From Methanolacinia paynteri (GTDB taxonomy: Archaea > Halobacteriota > Methanomicrobia > Methanomicrobiales > Methanomicrobiaceae): a stretch of DNA of 64,000 nucleotides. The stretch spans positions 67,820 through 131,819 of the forward strand of contig NZ_KN360928.1 of assembly GCF_000784355.1 (NCBI RefSeq), written 5' to 3'. Below, one piece after another: positions 19,533-28,132 of the stretch (the first letter of the stretch is position 1; each line of letters opens with the position of its first letter). The notes under the pieces are model-generated. The model was not told the origin of the DNA and did no database searches. It saw only the letters and a list, made by a program, of their open reading frames with translations. Position numbers and translations under genes: made by a program.

Positions 19533-20401
19533 CCGATCACCAGATTAATTACCTCGTCAGTCGTCTTCGTAAGCCCGTACTTCTTTGAAAAATAGTTGAC
19601 AAGGTTGTTGATATCGCGCCTGAGTATCGTATCCGCATTGGGATGTGAAGGCTCTATCCACTGCGGCCAGTCGATGAGCCAGACCTTCTCGCCGTCGACC
19701 ATGATATTGAATTCAGAGAGATCGCTGTGAATAAAACCGAGCTTGTAGGCCTTTGCAAGGTTCTCCACGACCTCGTCGAAGATCTCCTGCGGCTCTTCGA
19801 GGGTCACCTGGTTGAGGTTTAAGCCGGGAATGAACGACATGGCTATGACATTCCTGTTGATCGCGATCGGGACAGGGACAGAAACGCCCCCTTTCTGGAG
19901 TGTAGAGAGAGCCGTAAATTCCATCTTCGCAGACTCCATCGATGCAAAGAGCCAGGGGAAATGCTTCCACTCGGGAATATAGCTCCTGTTGAGCCTTACA
20001 GACTGGAAGGAGCGCTGTCCAACGCGGTGAATTTTTATTACGAGGACACCTAGACCGAGCGCTTCATATACCTCCGACTCTTTTCCGACGCCTATAAGCG
20101 AACCTAAGGCGTTCAGGGTGCCCTTCGTTACGAGAGACGATATTGCAAGAGCGTCATATCCCTTGAATACGAGCTGATAGCCGGTATAGGGTTTGGTGCT
20201 GCTCTTAACCATATCCATCTCCATCAGCCGGCCCAACCTGTATTTCATCTCGGATTCAGAGAGTTTCGTTGATTTCCTGAGCACATCCTCGGGGACCCAC
20301 AGGTATTTCTTCATGAGCCACTCGAGGCTCTTTAAAATCCTGTATTCGTACCTGTGCAGTTCCTTTATTTCGTCGGCTGAGAGCGGCATATCTCTACACA
20401 T
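19529..20401 (-). CDS. rio2: RIO2 atypical serine protein kinase/ATPase
   Basis: Archaeal Rio2, whose eukaryotic homologue drives a late step of 40S ribosome maturation. The N-terminal winged helix (about 12-90) is the mark of RIO2 against RIO1. The kinase domain has a P-loop GVGKESEVYEA (about 101-111), ATP-lysine VIKIH, catalytic loop HSDLSEFNIMV (about 225-235) and metal Asp in LIDWPQW. 290 aa from ATG 20401; ATG 20389 (MPLSADEI) is equally possible. First gene of a four-gene overlapping minus-strand run, divergent from ncsA. Confidence 0.93.
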   Translation of the reverse strand: MCRDMPLSADEIKELHRYEYRILKSLEWLMKKYLWVPEDVLRKSTKLSESEMKYRLGRLMEMDMVKSSTKPYTGYQLVFKGYDALAISSLVTKGTLNALGSLIGVGKESEVYEALGLGVLVIKIHRVGQRSFQSVRLNRSYIPEWKHFPWLFASMESAKMEFTALSTLQKGGVSVPVPIAINRNVIAMSFIPGLNLNQVTLEEPQEIFDEVVENLAKAYKLGFIHSDLSEFNIMVDGEKVWLIDWPQWIEPSHPNADTILRRDINNLVNYFSKKYGLTKTTDEVINLVIG

Positions 20402-20452
20402 TTTATTTGTAGAAGATGATAAAAACTGATTGCATTAATACAGGACAGGGAT

Positions 20453-21340
20453 ATGAAGTGTTCAAAGTGCGGCAGAGACGCCGTACTGTTCCAGGACTAC
20501 TCGGGAATGCACCTCTGCGAGAGTCATTTTACAGCGGATTTTGAAGGCCGGGCAAAGAAGGCGATACGAAAATATCGCTGGATCTCCCAGGGAGACAGGA
20601 TAGCCGTGGCGATGAGCGGAGGAAAGGACTCAAGCGCCCTCCTGCACTTCCTCACCAAAACATTCGGTGAAAGAAGAGACATCACCATATTCGCCATCTC
20701 GATCGATGAAGGGATACGCTGTTACAGGGATATGAAACCCGTCGAAAAGATCGCCGAAAGATACGGGGTTTCCTTCCATGCGGTCTCCTTCAAAGAGACA
20801 TACGGGTTCACAATCGATGATATCGTAGAGAAGCAGGGCGACAGGATATCCTGCTCCCGGTGCGGGGTTTTAAGGAGGCATCTTCTCAACAAAACCGCAA
20901 GAGAGCTTGGAGCAACGAAGATCGCGCTCGGTTTCAACCTGGACGATGAGGCGCAGTCGGTCCTGATGAATGCACTCAGGGGCGATACCGAAACCCTCGT
21001 CCGCAGACAGGTGCCGAGAGAAGGATTCGTTCCGAGAATCAGGCCTTTCATCCATCTCCCGGAGAGAGAGGTCGCACTATATGCATTGCTCAACGTCGAA
21101 GGCTTTATCGAGGCGGGGTGCCCCTATTCCAAAAACGCCCTCCGTGCCGATGTCAGGGAGATCCTTAATATATACAACTACAGGCACCCGGCTGCAAAAT
21201 ATGCCCTCGTAAATCTCGGAGAAGAATTAAAAGGAAATGAGGGAGATAATAAGACAGAGCCATCGATCTGCCCGGAATGCGGGGAACCCGTGTTCGGGGA
21301 GTGCCAGGCATGCAGGATTGTCAGGGAGATGAAGAGATGA
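20453..21340 (+). CDS. ncsA: tRNA 2-thiolation adenylyltransferase (NcsA/Ctu1 family)
   Basis: PP-loop ATPase of the Ncs6/Ctu1/TtuA group that activates uridine in tRNA for 2-thiolation. An N-terminal zinc finger has CSKCGRD and a CESH motif (about 3-30). The PP-loop is AMSGGKDSSALLHF (about 53-66). A CSRCG motif (about 128-132) and a C-terminal zinc ribbon CPECGEPVFGECQAC (about 274-288) complete the family pattern, often with an Fe-S cluster. The exact target position (U34 or U54) cannot be told from sequence alone. Its last 4 bp overlap the potassium channel start. Confidence 0.85.
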   Translation: MKCSKCGRDAVLFQDYSGMHLCESHFTADFEGRAKKAIRKYRWISQGDRIAVAMSGGKDSSALLHFLTKTFGERRDITIFAISIDEGIRCYRDMKPVEKIAERYGVSFHAVSFKETYGFTIDDIVEKQGDRISCSRCGVLRRHLLNKTARELGATKIALGFNLDDEAQSVLMNALRGDTETLVRRQVPREGFVPRIRPFIHLPEREVALYALLNVEGFIEAGCPYSKNALRADVREILNIYNYRHPAAKYALVNLGEELKGNEGDNKTEPSICPECGEPVFGECQACRIVREMKR

Positions 21341-23085
21341 AAAGAAACCGGATTATCAGGCGTCTTAATCATTTCTTATTCCGTGACAGGCTCAATTTTT
21401 ACATCGAACTGCTGATATTCCAGATTATCTTCTATTCGATTCTGCTTTATTATGCCATACCATATCTCGAGGGAACAAGACTGACCCTTCCGGAATCCGT
21501 TCTCTTCGTAATGCAGACGATGACGACGGTCGGCTATGACCTGCTCACGTTCTTCCCTACGGAAAATCCGCTGACAATTATAATTATTATAATAATTATG
21601 TCAACAGGCGTATTCACCGTTTTAATGATAATCCCTGCAGCAATGGCACCGTTCATCCAGGAGGTTTTCAGGCCGCAGCCTCCCGTAGCGGTTTCTGAAA
21701 AGATCAGCGGCCATGTCATAATCACCGGTTATGACGAACTCGTAAAATCATTGATCGAAAGCCTTCTTGTATCAAGCCTCAGGGTTGTTCTGGTCGAAGA
21801 GGATGAAAATAAGGCATTTGCCGCGATGAACGATTTTTCAAAATTTAAAAAGGAAATATATGTCATCAGCGGATCGTATGATGAAAACGAGACCTGGACC
21901 GGGGCGGATATCGCAACTGCAGCCAAAATAATCATCTGCGAACAGGAGTATATATCATCAAAGATTATCCTCGGGATCCGGGACAGGACCACCGCAGAGA
22001 TCACTGCCGTCGTCGACAGGCTGTTATACGGAAGGTATCTCCTCTACGCGGGTGCAGATCACATAATATCACCGAAGGATGTAACCGGAAGAATTCTTGC
22101 AAGGCACGCATCGCTGACGCCGGAAGTAGACATCATATACGAAGCCACAAAGGGAAACAGGATACGACGAGCAGAAGTCAGTGAAAATTCCCTTAAATTC
22201 GTATATATCACCGTATCGGAAGGATGCGGGATCATCGGCAGGACCCTTGACGAACTGAACCTCTACGAGAATTACGGAGTCGAACCGATCTTCATAATGA
22301 AAAAAGGGCATTTCTACTTTGAAAAAGGCGAAAATGTCTCGATCGACCGTTCGACGACGATCTTTCTCTTAGGGCGAACGGATTCGATAACGAAGCTATT
22401 TGAAAATGAACTCAAATGTTCAATCAGAGAGGAAAAACTCGCTGTTATATCGGGTTACGGCGATCTCGGACGGGTCGTTGAGAGCGAACTTGAAAAGGCC
22501 GGTGTCCAGCCGCTTGTAATTGATCCCAATATTGACGAAATTACAGGAATTAAGGGAGATGCACAGGAGGAGTCGGTTCTAAAGGCCGCACATATAGACA
22601 AGGCGGAAGCATGCATAACGGCGGCGGACGACGACGATGTCAACATCTTCACGACGCTGATTGCAAGAAACCTGAACCCGGGGCTTCACATACTCTCAAG
22701 AGCGAACAAATCCTCATCCGTCGAAAAACTCTATCGTGCCGGGGCCGATTATGTCGCCCTTCTGCCAACATTGGGAGGGCAGATAATCGCTGCAACAGTT
22801 CTCCAGGACATCGTATCGATTCTCCTCGACCTTCCGAAGAACATGAAGGTCGTAATGAAGCATATAACCGAAGATATTTCGATGTCTGTTGGAGAATGCG
22901 AACGGATGACCGGTGCGAAGATTATCGGGATCGAAGGGCCGAACCATACTCTTATCAGACCACCTCCTGAGACAAATCTTGAAAACGGGGACTCTGTTAT
23001 CGCATTCGGCGATTATAATGCACTGAAAAAACTCATAAAATTACTTTCGGGTGAAAAATATGGAAATATTATGCGAAGGCTGTGA
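21337..23085 (+). CDS. Potassium channel subunit with two RCK/TrkA domains
   Basis: 582 aa from ATG 21337 (ATGA overlap with ncsA); the longer upstream frame is spurious. TM1 lies at about 20-45, the pore helix leads to the selectivity filter TTVGYD (about 66-71), and TM2 covers about 85-110. Two Rossmann RCK units follow: HVIITGYDELVKSLIES near 127 and KLAVISGYGDLGRVVES near 370, each with a TrkA-C-type lobe. The first replaces the usual GxGxxG with GYDELV, so it may not bind nucleotide; the second keeps GYGDLG. This tandem-RCK-in-one-chain layout resembles GsuK-type channels. Overlaps nadE by 26 bp. Confidence 0.87.
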   Translation: MKRNRIIRRLNHFLFRDRLNFYIELLIFQIIFYSILLYYAIPYLEGTRLTLPESVLFVMQTMTTVGYDLLTFFPTENPLTIIIIIIIMSTGVFTVLMIIPAAMAPFIQEVFRPQPPVAVSEKISGHVIITGYDELVKSLIESLLVSSLRVVLVEEDENKAFAAMNDFSKFKKEIYVISGSYDENETWTGADIATAAKIIICEQEYISSKIILGIRDRTTAEITAVVDRLLYGRYLLYAGADHIISPKDVTGRILARHASLTPEVDIIYEATKGNRIRRAEVSENSLKFVYITVSEGCGIIGRTLDELNLYENYGVEPIFIMKKGHFYFEKGENVSIDRSTTIFLLGRTDSITKLFENELKCSIREEKLAVISGYGDLGRVVESELEKAGVQPLVIDPNIDEITGIKGDAQEESVLKAAHIDKAEACITAADDDDVNIFTTLIARNLNPGLHILSRANKSSSVEKLYRAGADYVALLPTLGGQIIAATVLQDIVSILLDLPKNMKVVMKHITEDISMSVGECERMTGAKIIGIEGPNHTLIRPPPETNLENGDSVIAFGDYNALKKLIKLLSGEKYGNIMRRL

Positions 23086-23806
23086 ATGCGAAAAGATAGA
23101 ACAGATGATCAGGCATACCTTCTGGTCATCAGGAAGAAAGAGGATTTTCATCGGCCTTTCGGGAGGAATCGATTCTGCCCTTGCCGGGGTTCTTTCATCA
23201 AAGGCGATAGGAGGTGAGAACGTGTACGGGTATTTCCTTCCCTCTGATGTTACTCCTGAGAAAGATAAAGAAGATGTGGAGGATTTGTGCAATAAATTTG
23301 GAATAAACCTGGCAATAGTTCCTATCTCCTCCATACTCCACTCATTTGAAACAATCCCCGGGTATACCGAAACGAAATACCTGAAGGGAAATCTTATGGC
23401 TAGAATCAGGATGACGCTCCTTTATTATTATGCAAACCTGAACGACGGCCTGGTATGCGGAACTTCAAACAAGACCGAATATCTCCTCGGCTACTGCACG
23501 AAACACGGGGATGAAGCAGCCGATATCCAGCCTCTTCTTCACCTGTATAAAACGGATGTCCACAGACTGGCTAAAGAGGCCGGAATTCCTGAAACAATAC
23601 TAAATAAGGAGCCGTCCGCAGGATTTTACACAGGACAGACAGACGAGGATGAGATCGGATTTTCATATGAAGAGATCGATGCAGCACTGAGATCTCTTGA
23701 GCAGAACGGCTGGAAGGCTTCGGGAAATACAGAGGAAGACATACTTGAAAAAGTTAAGAACACGGCACATAAGAGAAACAGGCCGCCGAATCTTTTGAAG
23801 TTTTAA
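23060..23806 (+). CDS. nadE: NAD synthetase, ammonia-dependent
   Basis: Amidates deamido-NAD to NAD using ATP and ammonia, the last step of NAD synthesis. About 248 aa from ATG 23060, which has GGTGA seven bases upstream; a GTG at 23051 would add three residues. The P-loop is GLSGGIDSALAG (about 35-46), and the substrate region GTSNKTEYLLGYCTKHGDEAADIQP is typical NadE. No glutaminase domain is present. The start lies inside the 3' end of the channel gene, pointing to co-transcription of ncsA, channel and nadE; the RCK domains may sense NAD(H), which would give a functional reason (inference). Confidence 0.93.
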   Translation: MEILCEGCECEKIEQMIRHTFWSSGRKRIFIGLSGGIDSALAGVLSSKAIGGENVYGYFLPSDVTPEKDKEDVEDLCNKFGINLAIVPISSILHSFETIPGYTETKYLKGNLMARIRMTLLYYYANLNDGLVCGTSNKTEYLLGYCTKHGDEAADIQPLLHLYKTDVHRLAKEAGIPETILNKEPSAGFYTGQTDEDEIGFSYEEIDAALRSLEQNGWKASGNTEEDILEKVKNTAHKRNRPPNLLKF

Positions 23807-23819
23807 AAATTTAATGAGT

Positions 23820-24200
23820 GACGAAGAGAAAGGTCCTCCTTATTCAAGGGAGGGCGACGAATCCCCCTCCCTATAACCCTCCCCCTCATCGTGATAAGTC
23901 GCAATATGGGATGGACAAGCATCCCCGATTGCTCCAGATGGAGCATTTCCATTTTGAACCATGACATAATTCAGTCATAGACTTATCTTTTTTCTACCCT
24001 GTTCTTCTCCCGGCCGCAGACCGACTATCGCCATAGCGCAAAGCCCTGAGGCCGGGGCGTGTCTACCGAAGGGCTGTCGCCCTTTCGAAACCCAAGGCGA
24101 CCTTCAGCCCCCGTTTTATTCTATCAGAACCTTGTTCGCGAAGTGAACCTGGTGCAGGGGTTGTCACAAGAAGGATCTTCGCTATTACGGGATGAAAGAA
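23820..24200 (+). repeat. Intergenic modular repeat element, copy A
   Basis: A roughly 380-bp GC-rich non-coding block between the convergent nadE and pgi genes. It shares four blocks with copy B at 43400-43695 in reverse orientation: 23863-23904 (40 of 42 bases the same), 24031-24062 (30 of 32), 24074-24105 (29 of 32) and a looser block at 24134-24163. Hairpins include GGGATG/CATCCC at 23908-23925, TGCTCC/GGAGCA at 23930-23945 and AAGGGC/GCCCTT at 24069-24084. Compared with copy B the last two blocks are in swapped order. No convincing protein is encoded. It may be a structured RNA, a MITE-like remnant or a bidirectional terminator-like element. Confidence 0.75.
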
Positions 24201-24229
24201 AATTTAATTTAAAAATTATTCCAATTTTT

Positions 24230-24928
24230 TCAGGGAACTATATCAAAATCATCAAGCAGAGACGGTTTATTGAGGAATGCAAGTTTTTCATCGTCCCCGA
24301 CGAGATCGTAGATCGATGTTTTCGCCGGAATTCCAATGCAATTCAGGTCTTTGGGTTTTACGGTCCGTATTTCATCGATATCACCGTAGGACGGATTCGC
24401 CCTCCAGCCTTCCTCCTCGAATTCATAATATGCTGCTCCACGTTTTTCCTCATAATGCCCGTAGATGCTTGAAAATGCATCGGATACGATATTCGACATC
24501 AACAGCTCTTCGGAGGACGGATTTATCGTAACATGACCATATTCCGGGGGAATCAGGACTACGTCACCAGCACCCGCCTCTACCACTACGATATCCGAGA
24601 GATCTTCCTTCTGCAAAAGATAATGAGCACTTCCGTGTATAACCTGATATAACTCCGGGTATCCTTTCCCGTCCGGTGCTTCAGGATGATAATGACCCTT
24701 TGTCTTGGCAAATTCTCCGGAAATGGTTCCCGGCGGAATCCTCGTTAAGTCAAACCTTAACAAATGCGCGGAAAGCCATTTTTTATCGCTATCGCTTTCT
24801 GATAGATCCCTGTACATAAAATAGAGATTATTGTTGGGATATGCGCCGGGAACAGCAAGAACGGGCTGCATATCATCTATTGTTCTTATGGCCGGTGCCG
24901 GAAGGTGGCCCTCCCAGAATTTATTCAT
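24230..24928 (-). CDS. pgi: Phosphoglucose isomerase, archaeal cupin type
   Basis: Interconverts glucose 6-phosphate and fructose 6-phosphate; the cupin-type enzyme unrelated to the usual PGI. The metal site is visible as TKGHYHP with the downstream Glu in GYPELYQV and a later His in PEYGHVTIN, a classic cupin arrangement. 232 aa from ATG 24928 (MNKFWEGHLP). It overlaps the stop of the upstream surface-protein gene by 8 bp, so it is translated from a shared transcript with that gene although the functions look unrelated. Confidence 0.9.
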   Translation of the reverse strand: MNKFWEGHLPAPAIRTIDDMQPVLAVPGAYPNNNLYFMYRDLSESDSDKKWLSAHLLRFDLTRIPPGTISGEFAKTKGHYHPEAPDGKGYPELYQVIHGSAHYLLQKEDLSDIVVVEAGAGDVVLIPPEYGHVTINPSSEELLMSNIVSDAFSSIYGHYEEKRGAAYYEFEEEGWRANPSYGDIDEIRTVKPKDLNCIGIPAKTSIYDLVGDDEKLAFLNKPSLLDDFDIVP

Positions 24929-26213
24929 TATTCTTCTTTTTTCTTGACCATACAAAATACCCTATGCCTACAATGATGAATACCACCAGTGTAAGGACAA
25001 TCGGATTGGTAAGAATCTCCATACCGGATCTCTTCTCAATAACAACCTGGGCCTTCATCGAATCCGAGATCTGGCTGTTATCAAGCGCATCGCGGTACCT
25101 GATCTCCGTATCGATTGCATAGGTTTTCAGTGTAGCCTCGTCATCGACCGTGACTTCATATATTGCCGTTACAACCTCTCCGGGTGCAATATCGCCAAGA
25201 TATGCCGTATCATCGTTGCTTGTAAACGGATCGACCGCACTTATACGTGCCTGTGCATTATAAACCGTGGTAGCTCCGGTATTTTCATACTGAATCGTAA
25301 TCTTGCCCTTTTCCCCGGGAGAGAGAACAGAAGGCTCGGATACAACTTCAAAGTCTACCTTACCCCCTACATCGACACCAACCGTAACGGCATCGGAGGA
25401 TACTGTTTCACCTTCATAGTCTGTATATTCAACAACCACCTGGACAGGATAATTCTTGGCTTCACCGTCATCAGATACGGATGCCTTAAAGACGACTGTT
25501 TTTTCTTCGCCAGGCTCGAAAACACTCTCATAAACACTTGCATCTGTCGGAATTACGGGTGAACCGTCAACAGTCTCAAGTTTTATAACTGCATTTTTAC
25601 CGCTCTCCGATCCGACATTTTTCACATTCATTGTGATATAACCCTCTGTCCCTACGTTGAGAGAATCGGTTGTAACATTCGAAACCTCAAGAACAACCAT
25701 CGGCTTTATAGTAATAGGAAGTTCCTGATCAAGTTCAACGGTTTTATAGTAATACCTGATACTGTCGGTCCCGAACTGCTCTGCATAATTCAGGTACTGG
25801 TAACTGATATCCGCGAGCAGATCATACTCGCCGGCCGGTGCATTTTTATCAATCTTAACAATAAAATTGACGGTTGTACTGGATCCTGCCGCAATATCTC
25901 CAATCATCTGCGGATCTGATTTTACAGTAACCGGAGCGTCGTTTTTCAGCAGATCAACAGTGACCATCTTCGCCATATCGGGATTGTCATCGCGATCTAC
26001 AATATCCGAAGATGTTATCTTCATCTCTTTCAGTCCGGAATTCTGGATCACGATAGGAATCGTTACCTCATCTCCCGGTGAGAATTCGTTTGTGCCGGAG
26101 ATCGCGACTGTAATTATCGGATCACCACTCAGGTATTTGGTTCCGGCAGATGCAGGAGCAGCAATAAATAATGCCGCAATAATCAAAACTAAAGCCATAT
26201 ATTTAATTTTCAT
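24921..26213 (-). CDS. COG1361/CARDB surface protein with C-terminal membrane anchor
   Basis: 430 aa from ATG 26213, which sits behind GGGAGG; an ATG 15 bp upstream lies before this ribosome-binding site. Signal peptide at about 5-24 (ends APASAG). Three to four CARDB-type immunoglobulin-like domains follow (about 30-385), with repeated patterns such as SPGDEV, GTEGYITMNVKNVG and SPGEKGKITIQYENTG. A single TM helix (about 402-421, TNPIVLTLVVFIIVGIGYF) ends in a Lys/Arg-rich tail. COG1361 S-layer-like domains are frequent in methanogen envelopes; a similar protein at 45598 goes with an ABC exporter. Divergent from the TrmB regulator. Confidence 0.82.
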   Translation of the reverse strand: MKIKYMALVLIIAALFIAAPASAGTKYLSGDPIITVAISGTNEFSPGDEVTIPIVIQNSGLKEMKITSSDIVDRDDNPDMAKMVTVDLLKNDAPVTVKSDPQMIGDIAAGSSTTVNFIVKIDKNAPAGEYDLLADISYQYLNYAEQFGTDSIRYYYKTVELDQELPITIKPMVVLEVSNVTTDSLNVGTEGYITMNVKNVGSESGKNAVIKLETVDGSPVIPTDASVYESVFEPGEEKTVVFKASVSDDGEAKNYPVQVVVEYTDYEGETVSSDAVTVGVDVGGKVDFEVVSEPSVLSPGEKGKITIQYENTGATTVYNAQARISAVDPFTSNDDTAYLGDIAPGEVVTAIYEVTVDDEATLKTYAIDTEIRYRDALDNSQISDSMKAQVVIEKRSGMEILTNPIVLTLVVFIIVGIGYFVWSRKKKNNE

Positions 26214-26292
26214 GAGAAAACCTCCCATTAGATCTAACTGTTGTTATTTTCATGACAACATTAATTGCCTTTGAACATATATATATATTTCA

Positions 26293-27084
26293 ATGAACCC
26301 AGGCAAAGAAAAATCAGGACAGTTGATAGAGGCCTTGAAATCACTGGGACTGACAAAATATGAGGCCCTGGTTTATATCGGCCTTCTTCAGTTCGAAGGT
26401 GCGAGTGCAACCGAGATACACGAGATCTCCGGAGTGCCAAGAGCATCGGTATATCCTGTCCTCGATAAACTCAGCCATAAAGGACTTGTAATAGTATCCA
26501 ACAGCATACCAAAGAGATTTGAAGCAGTACCCCCGGAAGAGGGAATCATAAAACTGAAAGAAGATATTGAACTAAACGCCGAATACGCCAGTTCCGAACT
26601 TCAAAGGATCTATATAAGCAAGATGACTCCTGAAAAAGAGAGGCAGGAACTGATATGGACTCTGTCGGGCCACGAGAATATAATAAACAAGCTTAAATTA
26701 TCAATAAGCGATGCAAAATCAAAAATACAAATAGTCGCAGACCGGGATTTTATCAAAAAACAGCTGGAAGAAACCCTGTTCGGGCTGGAACAGAAGATTC
26801 AGATCGAGATAATCACAGATCAATGGCCTGATGAGGTACCAAAAGGAACCATTGTCCGGATTATTGAGGATAAATTATGTGAATGCCTTGAGACCCAGTA
26901 CGAGATGGCAGGGATATACATCATTGATTCCAGGAAAGTTATGGTTATAATGAGTTCGCCCGGAAACGATCCCTCGGCATTATTCTCTGAATCAAACGGA
27001 TTTATATCATTCTTCACAAATTACTGGAAATTCGTTTCATATCACCTGGATAAAAAACGTCCTGTGAAATGTATACAGGGCTAA
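26293..27084 (+). CDS. TrmB-family transcriptional regulator
   Basis: 263 aa. The N-terminal winged helix (about 10-80, LGLTKYEALVYIGLLQ...EIHEISGVPRASVYPVLDKL) is the TrmB DNA-binding domain. A helical linker and a roughly 150-residue effector-binding domain follow. TrmB proteins regulate sugar and energy metabolism, often as repressors. It is divergent from the CARDB-pgi pair, with 79 bp between starts, and could regulate it; pgi being a sugar-phosphate gene supports this (inference). Confidence 0.87.
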   Translation: MNPGKEKSGQLIEALKSLGLTKYEALVYIGLLQFEGASATEIHEISGVPRASVYPVLDKLSHKGLVIVSNSIPKRFEAVPPEEGIIKLKEDIELNAEYASSELQRIYISKMTPEKERQELIWTLSGHENIINKLKLSISDAKSKIQIVADRDFIKKQLEETLFGLEQKIQIEIITDQWPDEVPKGTIVRIIEDKLCECLETQYEMAGIYIIDSRKVMVIMSSPGNDPSALFSESNGFISFFTNYWKFVSYHLDKKRPVKCIQG

Positions 27085-27161
27085 AAAATGAAATTCATAC
27101 TGACCTGAAAACAAAGTCAATGGAAAACATAATTCGTTCTTATGAGTAATAGGATCATTGA

Positions 27162-28121
27162 ATGATTCATAACAGGGCAGTAGAAATTGTTAGAAACATT
27201 CTTGAATCCGCATCATATGATGTGGAAGAGGGTGATGGACTGATTGATCTGAGCGCGTATTATGACGATGAATGCGTTGTTGTCCTGTGCTCGGATGATT
27301 CCGGGAAGATTGACGAATTCAATAAGAAAAATTTCACATTCAGGCTGGATGATGAAAAAGTTGCATGCCGCAAGCTCCTTTTCACGATGAACAGCCATGC
27401 CGGGGCAGATAATTGTATTGTCTGGGGGCATCAGGATCTTTCAAAATTCTCAGGACAGGCAGCAGTTGCGTACATCCTCGACCAGTCTCTTGCACTTGAG
27501 CTGAAGAAAGAAGAAAGATTCAACGGCGGACCCGAGCAGGTGACTTCCCGCCCCACGCTGGATGACTACGGTCCCGAGCTTCCCCTGATACCGTCTTCAA
27601 TTACAGAAGAGCGGGCAAGGCAGATTGCAGGAATCAGCGGCGAAATCCGGAGAATATACATTCCGCATTACCTGTATAAATTTACAGGATCAGGAGAAAA
27701 ACAGTTTAAGTCGCATATTATCGATTTTAAAGCAAAAGAATCCGGCCTGGTAAACGCGATAACCGGAACGGCTGCATCACTGGAAATTCCCGATCCGGGT
27801 GCTATTGAAATCAAAAACAGAAGCGTTCCGGTGGGCTCAAAGATCCTGAAACCTGAAAAAGACAAAATGGCCATGGAATATGAGATTATTCAGTCCATGA
27901 AGGAGAAACTGACAAGAAATGTCCGTGTCAGCAAGACTGAAGGCGATACAATATCTTATGAAGATATTGAAGTATCACCCGGTGAAGAAAATCTTGATAT
28001 AAAGATGGAGCTTGTTTATCTTCCGGTAATCCAGATCAGGGGCAGTAAAGTGATAGAGATTGAAACATTCTCAGGAAGCATACTGAAAGAGCCCGTCGAT
28101 GACGGCGTAGAACTACTCTGA
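27162..28121 (+). CDS. Methanogen protein of unknown function
   Basis: 319 aa, no signal peptide, no TM. The N-terminal part (about 1-100) has alternating hydrophobic beta strands such as DECVVVLCSDD and KLLFTMNSHAG, which resembles a PD-(D/E)XK nuclease-like or Rossmann-like fold; no catalytic set can be confirmed. The C-terminal half is a beta-rich domain. It follows the TrmB gene and its stop is 11 bp from the next gene, a flavoprotein, suggesting an operon with that gene. Confidence 0.6.
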   Translation: MIHNRAVEIVRNILESASYDVEEGDGLIDLSAYYDDECVVVLCSDDSGKIDEFNKKNFTFRLDDEKVACRKLLFTMNSHAGADNCIVWGHQDLSKFSGQAAVAYILDQSLALELKKEERFNGGPEQVTSRPTLDDYGPELPLIPSSITEERARQIAGISGEIRRIYIPHYLYKFTGSGEKQFKSHIIDFKAKESGLVNAITGTAASLEIPDPGAIEIKNRSVPVGSKILKPEKDKMAMEYEIIQSMKEKLTRNVRVSKTEGDTISYEDIEVSPGEENLDIKMELVYLPVIQIRGSKVIEIETFSGSILKEPVDDGVELL

Positions 28122-28132
28122 ACTGTTTTAAA

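Noticed and set aside
24059-24531. Plus-strand frames overlapping repeat A and pgi
   Set aside because: They cross the non-coding repeat and the antisense of pgi; no ribosome-binding site or domain.
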